Assembly: GCA_009921385.1 (NCBI GenBank)
Contig: RFXY01000071.1
Span: forward strand, 1 to 5,713
DNA from: Pseudomonadota bacterium
Lineage (GTDB): Bacteria; Pseudomonadota; Alphaproteobacteria; Rickettsiales; UBA1997
Length of the DNA: 5,713 nt
Reading direction: 5' to 3'
The notes under the pieces are model-generated. The model was given only the letters and a program-made list of their open reading frames with translations. It had not been told where the DNA came from and searched no databases. Every line of letters starts with the position of its first letter. The first letter of the stretch is position 1. Of this stretch, positions 1 through 5,713 are shown piece by piece. The translations under genes were made by a program, and so were the position numbers.

Positions 1-56
1 AAAAAGCTGAAAAAGCTGAAACTATGAATTCAGTTGAAACTCCAGCTAAAAACTAA
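1..56 (+). CDS. C-terminal end of an unidentified protein (partial)
   Basis: The frame starting at base 3 is open from the window edge and reads KAEKAETMNSVETPAKN, then a TAA stop at 54-56 with a second TAA directly after it. The first two bases would complete the preceding codon. The tail is hydrophilic and Lys/Glu/Ala-rich and contains a short KAE-KAE duplication (a 9-bp direct repeat within bases 3-20). Such charged low-complexity tails occur at the ends of many chaperones and ribosomal proteins, and 17 residues are too few to name a family. The following hairpin at 70-110 is well placed as this gene's terminator, which supports a real gene end here. Confidence 0.55.
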   Translation, partial: KAEKAETMNSVETPAKN

Positions 57-69
57 TAATTTTTAGCAT

Positions 70-110
70 CCTAAAAAAACATAATATTAAAACCATTATG
101 TTTTTTTAGG
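70..110 (+). terminator. Perfect 16-bp inverted repeat, probable intrinsic terminator
   Basis: The left arm (70-85, cctaaaaaaacataat) is exactly complementary to the right arm (95-110, attatgtttttttagg), with a 9-base loop. The inner part (ACATAAT/ATTATGT) forms a stem followed by seven T, the usual arrangement in AT-rich genomes. A matching A-run on the left arm would make it work in both directions. It begins 14 bases after the upstream stop codon. It is AT-rich rather than GC-rich, so termination may be incomplete, and it ends only 5 bases before the tRNA gene. Confidence 0.7.
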
Positions 111-115
111 TTGTG

Positions 116-190
116 GCCGAATTAGCTCAGTGGTAGAGCAACTGTCTTGTAAACAGTAGGTCGTCAGTTCAAATCCGACATTCGGCACCA
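116..190 (+). tRNA. tRNA-Thr (anticodon UGU), CCA encoded
   Basis: A full cloverleaf can be drawn. The acceptor stem gccgaat (116-122) pairs with attcggc (180-186). The D stem is gctc/gagc (125-128 with 136-139). The anticodon stem actgt/acagt (141-145 with 153-157) closes loop cttgtaa, with anticodon TGT at 148-150. The T stem gtcag/ccgac (163-167 with 175-179) closes loop ttcaaat. The discriminator is A187, and CCA is encoded at 188-190. The anticodon reads ACA and, by wobble, probably other ACN threonine codons. The single A-C mismatch in the T stem (166 with 176) also occurs in E. coli tRNA-Thr(UGU) as I recall it, so it is not a sign of decay. No separate promoter is visible between the upstream hairpin and the gene. 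Confidence 0.97.
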
Positions 191-220
191 TATTTTTTAT
201 CTACTAAACACCAAAAAAAT

Positions 221-961
221 ATGCCCAAGTTCATCACTCATTTTTTTAGATGTTGCTTATTCCACATACTTTTCTGTTTATCTAGCTTTTTTATTCCTGT
301 CATATTTTTAATTCCCTCTTTTCTTTTAAAAAGCAGTAAACTAGCCGATTATGGTGCCAAAATTTGGACAAAAACAATAGTTTTTTCTCTTAAAATTATC
401 TGTGGCATCAAATATCAAATAATCAATCAACATAACATACCAAATTCTCCTTGCATTTTTGCTTGCAAACACCAATCGATGTGGGAAACAATAATTATGC
501 ACCTTATTATTCATCGCCCAGTTTATGTCTATAAAACCGAATTGCTAAAAATACCATTTTATGGCTGGTTTTTAAATGTTATGAGTGGCATAAAAGTAAA
601 TCGCAAGGGCGGTATCAATTCTTTAAAATATGTTTTGCAACAAGCTAAATCATATCTTCAAAAACAACAGTCTATCGTGATTTTTCCACAAGGAACTAGG
701 GTTCCAGTTTCTGGTAGTACTCAACAATATCCGTATCAATCAGGCATTATTTCTCTTTATCAAAATTGCAATGTTTCTGTGGTGCCGGTAGCACTTAATT
801 CGGGGCTTTTTTGGCCAAAAAAACTTTTTCAACAAAAACCCGGAACCATCTCTATAAATTTTTTACCAGCAATACCTAGTGGTTTAAGCAAAAAAGATTT
901 TATTCAAACTCTCACTAAACAAATCGAAGAAAAATCACAACAATTAGCAGAAAATGTCTAG
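221..961 (+). CDS. plsC: 1-acyl-sn-glycerol-3-phosphate acyltransferase (PlsC)
   Basis: Transfers an acyl chain to the sn-2 position of lysophosphatidic acid to make phosphatidic acid, the precursor of membrane phospholipids. It acts at the inner face of the cytoplasmic membrane. The 246-residue length is normal. The N-terminus is strongly hydrophobic (about residues 8-36), and a second apolar stretch lies near 48-62. Acyltransferase motif I is KHQSMWET, with His84 and Glu89 giving H-x4-E in place of the commoner H-x4-D. Arg128 lies in the motif II region, motif III is FPQGTR (155-160), and motif IV is VPVALNSG (188-195), a wording typical of alphaproteobacterial members. The start is the first ATG after the tRNA, 30 bases downstream of it, with no Shine-Dalgarno sequence. 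The stop overlaps tmk by 8 nt. The family is certain; acyl-chain specificity cannot be read from the sequence. Confidence 0.93.
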   Translation: MPKFITHFFRCCLFHILFCLSSFFIPVIFLIPSFLLKSSKLADYGAKIWTKTIVFSLKIICGIKYQIINQHNIPNSPCIFACKHQSMWETIIMHLIIHRPVYVYKTELLKIPFYGWFLNVMSGIKVNRKGGINSLKYVLQQAKSYLQKQQSIVIFPQGTRVPVSGSTQQYPYQSGIISLYQNCNVSVVPVALNSGLFWPKKLFQQKPGTISINFLPAIPSGLSKKDFIQTLTKQIEEKSQQLAENV

Positions 962-1583
962 TAATGCAATTTTTATCAGTCTTGAAGGTATCGATGCCTG
1001 TGGCAAATCAACACAGGCAAACAACTTATATAATTTCTTTTTGCAAAACAACATGCCCTGCCTTCTCACCAAAGAACCAGGTGGCTCAGATGTTGGCAAC
1101 GAAATCAGAGAAATTCTGCTTAAAAATCGCTCAGAGCCTCTACAAAAAGAAACTCAACTATTACTAAATTTTGCCAGCAGATTTGAACATATAAAAAAAA
1201 TCATCAAACCAAATCTACAACAAAATATCAACATTATTTCTGACAGATTCATTCATTCAAGCTATGTTTATCAAGGCTTTGCCATGGGTATCGATAGTAA
1301 AATAATTGATTTTTTCTGCGATCAGTTCGTTAGCATCAAGCCTCATATCACTTTTCTTATCGATATTTCTCCAGAAATTGCTTTAAATAGAATAAAAAAT
1401 CGCCAAAATCAACAAAATCATTACGATCAAATGCCTCTAGATTTTTGGCAAAAAACTCGAAATGGCTTTTTAGATCTAGCAAAACAAAATTCATCCATTA
1501 AAATTATCAACGGCGAGCAAAGCCCACAACAAGTTTTTCAACAAATTATTTCTTTTCTTCCTTTCAACAAAAATTTAACATAA
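954..1583 (+). CDS. tmk: Thymidylate kinase (dTMP kinase)
   Basis: Phosphorylates dTMP to dTDP with ATP, an essential cytoplasmic step in dTTP supply. At 209 residues it has the family's standard length. The P-loop is EGIDACGKST (11-20), with Lys18 and Ser19-Thr20 for ATP phosphates. Cys16 sits where most relatives have Ala or Ser, and Ala15 where most have Gly. The dTMP-binding EPGG is at 41-44. The DR(F/Y) motif is Asp97-Arg98-Phe99, followed by SSYVYQG (102-108). The region around 145-160, with Arg146 and Arg150, is the expected LID. The ATG at 954 lies inside the end of plsC (8-nt overlap) and puts the P-loop at the usual distance from the N-terminus, so the start is well supported despite the absence of a Shine-Dalgarno sequence. 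A co-transcribed mdh follows 3 nt after the stop. Confidence 0.96.
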   Translation: MSSNAIFISLEGIDACGKSTQANNLYNFFLQNNMPCLLTKEPGGSDVGNEIREILLKNRSEPLQKETQLLLNFASRFEHIKKIIKPNLQQNINIISDRFIHSSYVYQGFAMGIDSKIIDFFCDQFVSIKPHITFLIDISPEIALNRIKNRQNQQNHYDQMPLDFWQKTRNGFLDLAKQNSSIKIINGEQSPQQVFQQIISFLPFNKNLT

Positions 1584-2536
<953 letters not shown>

Positions 2537-2537
<1 letters not shown>

Positions 2538-4105
2538 TGAATCACAGCCAAATTCCTTATTTTCGTCTTGGCTTTGTTTTTATTGCGATCATTTTAATAT
2601 TTGTGTTTATCATTATCAAAATGGTCGCATTAGGTTTTGGTAGCCACGATAAAAAAATCAACACCCTTTACAATAATAACAAACTCAACTCTAGAGCCGA
2701 TATCTACGATAAAAACGGCATTTTAGTTGCCACCGATTTAAAAACAAAATCTCTTTATCTTAGCTCGAATTTAATCAGAAATCCCAATTTTGTTGCCAAA
2801 ACTTTGCCAATAATTTTTAACGAAATTTCAGAAAAAGAATTGCTACGAAAAATTGTTGATAATAAAAAAAATAAACAACAAATTTTAATCAAACGAAACC
2901 TCACTCCGTCGCAAGTCGAACAAGTAAAAAAGCTAGAAATTGCTGGCTTAATTTTTGAAGAAGATTTAATCAGAATTTATCCGCAAAAATCAATTGTAAG
3001 CCATTATGTAGGCTATACCGATTCTGATCGCAAAGGCCTTTCTGGCATCGAAATGCAATACAACAAGCAACTACTCAACAATCAACCAGTCTACCTTTCT
3101 CTTGATATCAGAGTGCAAGATATTTTACACGACGAACTTACCAAAGCCAAACAACAATTTAAAGCCAAAAATGTGGGTGGATTAATTCTCAATGTCAACA
3201 CTGGCGAAATTTTAGCCCTCTCTTCGTTGCCATCTTTTGATCCAAACTTGCAAAGCGAGGCCAATTCAGAGCAACGATTTAATATGATAACCAACGGTGT
3301 TTACGAGCTCGGCTCGGTTATGAAGCTTTTTACCAATGCCTTGGCTTTAGAAAAAAAACTAATCAATTTAAACACCACTTTTTCTGTAAAAGAACCAATA
3401 AAATATGGCAGATTCACTATCAAAGATCACGATTTTCATCAAGAAATTTTAGATGTGCAACAAATATTTGCTTATTCTTCTAATATCGGCACCATCAAAA
3501 TTGCCGAAAAATTTGGAGTCAAAGCTCAACAAGAATTTTTAACAAAATTAGGTTTTTTACAAAAAATCACTGCCGACTTTCCGGGCTTAGGCAGGCCTCT
3601 TTACCCGAAAAACTGGCGAGAAATCAATCTTTTTACCATCGCTTACGGTCATGGTTTGGCAGCCACCCCGCTACATTTTGCCATGGCCGCTTCGGCAATG
3701 GTTAATGGCGGTTTTTTACTTTCGCCCACTTTTATTAAAAATCAATATAAATTAACTAACGAAAAAGTCATTAGCCCAGAAACTGGCGAAAACATCAAAA
3801 AAATGTTAAGAAATGTAGTCGAAAACGGCACCGGCAAATTCGCTAATGTCGAAGGCTACGAAGTTGGTGGCAAAACTGGCACAGCCGATAGGGCAGAAAA
3901 CGGCAGTTATAACGAAAGACAAACTCTAGCTTCTTTTGTTGGCATATTTCCGATAAGCAAGCCACAATATTTGGTTTATATTTTATTTGACCGACCAAAC
4001 AACATTTTCAACACCGCCGGCATGGTGGCAGCACCAATTGCTGGTAAAATCATCAAAAATATCGCCCCAATTCTTGAAGTTAAACCAACTCTTAAAAAAT
4101 TATGA
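2537..4105 (+). CDS. ftsI: Septal peptidoglycan transpeptidase FtsI (PBP3, class B)
   Basis: Class B penicillin-binding protein that cross-links peptide stems of septal peptidoglycan, normally with FtsW and the FtsQLB complex. A short cytoplasmic N-terminus precedes one membrane segment (about 9-32), and the rest would be periplasmic. The non-catalytic pedestal domain opens with RADIYDKNGILVAT (53-66) and includes GLSGIEMQYN (167-176). The transpeptidase domain spans about 212-510. All three active-site motifs are present: SxxK as Ser260-Val-Met-Lys263 in YELGSVMK, SxN as Ser314-Ser-Asn316, and KTGT at 446-449. At 522 residues it is a little shorter than many homologues, but no motif is missing. 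FtsI is preferred over the PBP2/MrdA paralogue because of RADIYDKNG, YELGS and the overall length. It overlaps mdh by 1 nt and coaD by 4 nt (ATGA). It lies outside the usual division and cell-wall cluster. Confidence 0.88.
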
Positions 4106-4596
4106 CCAACAAAATCGCAATTTATCCAGGAAGTTTCGATCCCATCACTTTTGGACACCTTGACATTATCAAAAGAGCCAATGCACTATTTGATAAACTA
4201 ATCGTTGCCGTTGCTTATGACAATGTCAAAAATTCTTTATTTTCAGCAGAAGAAAGAATAAAATTAATTCAACAAGAAATCACTGCTCACCACCTAGAAA
4301 AAACAGTTTTTACTACTTCTTTTAGCGGTTTATTGGTTGATTTTGCCGAACAAAACAACTCAATCGCCATTGTGAGGGGCTTGAGAGCGGTTTCTGATTT
4401 CGAATACGAATTTCAAATGTTTGGTATGAATTCTACCCTCAATGCCAACATTCAAACAATTTTTTTGCCAGCATCTAAGCAACATCATTTTACCGCCTCT
4501 CGTTTCGTGAAAGAAGTTGCCAGACTCGGTGGCAAAACCAGCGATTTTGTTTCAAAAAATGTTGCTTTAGAATTGCAAAAAAAATATGCCACATAA
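4102..4596 (+). CDS. coaD: Phosphopantetheine adenylyltransferase (CoaD)
   Basis: Catalyses the penultimate step of coenzyme A synthesis, adenylating 4'-phosphopantetheine with ATP to give dephospho-CoA, in the cytoplasm. The 164 residues match the family length. The nucleotidyltransferase signature is PGSFDPITFGH (9-19), with the T-x-G-H form at 16-19. RGLRAVSDFEYEFQM (92-106) is the conserved substrate-binding segment. The C-terminal ATP-phosphate loop reads HFTASRFVKEVA (129-140), where E. coli has ISSSLVKEVA. The flanking FVKEVARLGG is conserved, and the central Ser133 is kept. The start overlaps the ftsI stop as ATGA, which implies translational coupling, and the protein begins right before its first strand as in homologues. 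Its end overlaps the next gene by 11 nt. Confidence 0.96.
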   Translation: MTNKIAIYPGSFDPITFGHLDIIKRANALFDKLIVAVAYDNVKNSLFSAEERIKLIQQEITAHHLEKTVFTTSFSGLLVDFAEQNNSIAIVRGLRAVSDFEYEFQMFGMNSTLNANIQTIFLPASKQHHFTASRFVKEVARLGGKTSDFVSKNVALELQKKYAT

Positions 4597-5602
4597 AAAA
4601 GATATTTGGCTACTGCTCGATCACCGGCCAGGCACAGCCAGTCAGGCACTTGCCTTGGCAAATCATAGCGGTTTAAGTCAAGAAAAAATTTATCTACAAT
4701 ATAATTGGCTAGCCAATATGCCAAACTTTACTTTGGGAATTGATTTTTGCTTGCATTTTTTAAAAAATAAAAATATTTTTCAACAATTTAGCTATTTTCC
4801 ATCGCACATCATCACCGCCGGCAGAAGATCGGCAATTTTTGCCTTATATTTGCAAAAGCAAGCCAAAAAACAATGCTTGCCCACTCCCAAACTCATTCAA
4901 ATAATGAATCCGCAACTGCCATTTGCTTTATTTGATTGGGTCATTCTACCTAGCCACGACAACCCAAAACACACAGAAAAAAATGTTTTATTAAGTTTAG
5001 GTGGGCTTGCTAATTTTGATACAAAAAAAATCAACAACCTGAGTTTTGATAAAAATTTTCTTAATCAAATCGAGCAACAAAAGCCAACTATCGCTTTTTT
5101 AGTTGGCGGATCTTTTGCCAAACAGCATAATTTTTCGCTAGAAATTTTTACCACACTATACCAACAAATGGTAAAAATCGCCAACGAAATGCAGGCTAAT
5201 TTACTGGTTTTAAACAGCAAAAGAACCGATTTTGCTATCAATAATTTTTTGCAACAACAAACGAAAATTATTTTTATCAACTGGCAAAAAAGCGGTAGTA
5301 ATTATTATTTGCAAACCTTAGCAAAGGCTGATTTTTTGGCAATCACTGGCGATTCTGTGTCGATGATTTCTGAAAGTCTTTCTACAGGCAAACCTGTTTA
5401 TATTTTTAGCCATTCTCAAATTACCAAAACCAAACATCGTCTTTTTCATCAACAGCTAGAACAGCAAAATTTTGCCAAAATCCTCTGCCCCACTCAAACA
5501 GTTCTCACCAAATATCACTACCAACCCCTCAACGAAGCCAATCGTTTAGCAAAAATTATTTTTACAGATATACCATTTCCACAAATAAATAGCACATTAT
5601 AA
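4586..5602 (+). CDS. ELM1-like protein (mitochondrial fission ELM1 / DUF1022 family)
   Basis: The 338-residue protein matches the family named after plant mitochondrial fission factor ELM1, found widely in alphaproteobacteria. Family features visible by eye are an N-terminal WLLLDHRPGTASQ (8-20), AGRRSA (78-83), IQIMNPQ (104-110), DWVILPSHD (117-125), LSLGGLANFD (136-145), FLVGG (171-175), NSKRTDFA (210-217), and the strongest block LAKADFLAITGDSVSMISES (245-264) followed by TGKPVYIF (267-274). The two-lobed arrangement and the late SVSMISE...GKPV block resemble GT-B glycosyltransferases, so a sugar-transfer or envelope role is plausible. The bacterial function is not established as far as I know. 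No signal peptide or membrane helix is evident, so it is probably cytosolic. The start overlaps the coaD end by 11 nt without a Shine-Dalgarno sequence. It is the last gene of the run, and the repeat array begins at its stop codon. Confidence 0.82.
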   Translation: MPHKKDIWLLLDHRPGTASQALALANHSGLSQEKIYLQYNWLANMPNFTLGIDFCLHFLKNKNIFQQFSYFPSHIITAGRRSAIFALYLQKQAKKQCLPTPKLIQIMNPQLPFALFDWVILPSHDNPKHTEKNVLLSLGGLANFDTKKINNLSFDKNFLNQIEQQKPTIAFLVGGSFAKQHNFSLEIFTTLYQQMVKIANEMQANLLVLNSKRTDFAINNFLQQQTKIIFINWQKSGSNYYLQTLAKADFLAITGDSVSMISESLSTGKPVYIFSHSQITKTKHRLFHQQLEQQNFAKILCPTQTVLTKYHYQPLNEANRLAKIIFTDIPFPQINSTL

Positions 5603-5713
5603 CGAAATATTATATTTAAGTCGTGCTATCGCAACGAGACTATTATATTTAGTCGTGCTATCGCAACGACACTATTATATTCAGTCGTGCTATCGCAACG
5701 AGACTATTATATT
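5601..5713 (+). repeat. Tandem 32-bp repeat array (3 units plus a degenerate partial), runs off the window
   Basis: Units start at 5620, 5652 and 5684 with an exact 32-bp period. The third is cut at 30 bases by the window edge. The shared core at 5621-5637, 5653-5669 and 5685-5701 is tcgtgctatcgcaacga, followed by an AT-rich segment containing ctattatatt. Only two substitutions separate the copies: unit 2 has C at unit position 19 (base 5670) where units 1 and 3 have G, and C at position 31 (base 5682) where unit 1 has T. A diverged partial copy (aacgaaatattatatttaa, 5601-5619) precedes them and starts inside the stop codon of the upstream gene. The period is not a multiple of three, and no gene is seen in this stretch. 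The total copy number is unknown. Confidence 0.93.

Noticed and set aside
30..62. Promoter for the tRNA using ttgaaa at 34-39 as -35.
   Set aside because: The matching -10 position (about 57-62) is taattt, a poor match, and transcripts would have to pass the terminator-like hairpin.
163..179. A-C mismatch in the T stem of tRNA-Thr, suggesting a decayed tRNA.
   Set aside because: The same mismatch is present in E. coli tRNA-Thr(UGU) as I recall it, and every other stem pairs perfectly.
191..220. A separate promoter for the six-gene run in the tRNA-plsC gap.
   Set aside because: The 30 bases are AT-rich but too short for a full -35/-10 pair, and no convincing TATAAT is present. Co-transcription with the tRNA or an upstream promoter is as likely.
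964..1167. Open frame of 67 codons within tmk, in another frame on the + strand.
   Set aside because: It lies entirely inside the well-supported thymidylate kinase gene and its product has no recognisable motif. It is a shadow frame.
3091..5280. Minus-strand open frames within ftsI, coaD and the ELM1-like gene (3091-3294, 3976-4158, 4485-4724, 5065-5280).
   Set aside because: All are antisense to conserved coding sequence, short, and lack family motifs or start signals of their own.
5620..5713. Possible CRISPR array, because of regularly spaced identical 17-bp cores.
   Set aside because: The segments between cores are also nearly identical (two substitutions), so there are no unique spacers. 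The 15-bp interval is too short and no cas gene is present. It is a plain tandem repeat.

Overview
The window is a compact, single-strand stretch of an AT-rich bacterial chromosome, about one third G+C by eye. The gene content points to an alphaproteobacterium, possibly a reduced or host-associated lineage such as Rickettsiales or Holosporales. Evidence for this is an LDH-like malate dehydrogenase, an alphaproteobacterial-style PlsC (KHQSMWET and VPVALNSG motifs), an ELM1-type protein (a family shared by alphaproteobacteria and plant mitochondria), and Lys/Asn/Gln/Ile-rich proteins. The order-level placement is inference. The genetic code looks standard: Trp is TGG, and TAA, TAG and TGA all serve as stops.

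Layout, all on the + strand. Bases 1-56 are the last 17 codons of an unidentified gene with a charged tail. A perfect 16-bp inverted repeat (70-110) follows, a likely terminator, and 5 bases later comes a tRNA-Thr(UGU) gene with encoded CCA (116-190). Thirty bases after the tRNA begins a run of six tightly packed genes: plsC (phosphatidic acid synthesis), tmk (dTMP kinase), mdh (malate dehydrogenase), ftsI (septal transpeptidase), coaD (phosphopantetheine adenylyltransferase) and an ELM1-like gene. Four of the five junctions overlap (8, 1, 4 and 11 nt) and the fifth has a 3-nt gap. The six are therefore probably one transcript with translational coupling. No start has a convincing Shine-Dalgarno sequence.

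The six products share no single pathway. They are housekeeping functions in membrane lipid, nucleotide, central carbon, cell wall and cofactor metabolism, consistent with operon rearrangement in a streamlined genome. ftsI lies outside the usual mraW/ftsL/murE neighbourhood, and the ELM1-like gene sits two genes downstream of it.

From the ELM1-like stop codon to the window edge (5603-5713) there is no gene. That stretch is a tandem array of a 32-bp unit, three copies plus a degenerate partial copy, each with a short hairpin. The array runs off the window. I see no defence system, mobile element, CRISPR array or clearly novel gene system. The points most worth a second look are the repeat array, the ELM1/ftsI neighbourhood, and the terminator lying directly against the tRNA.
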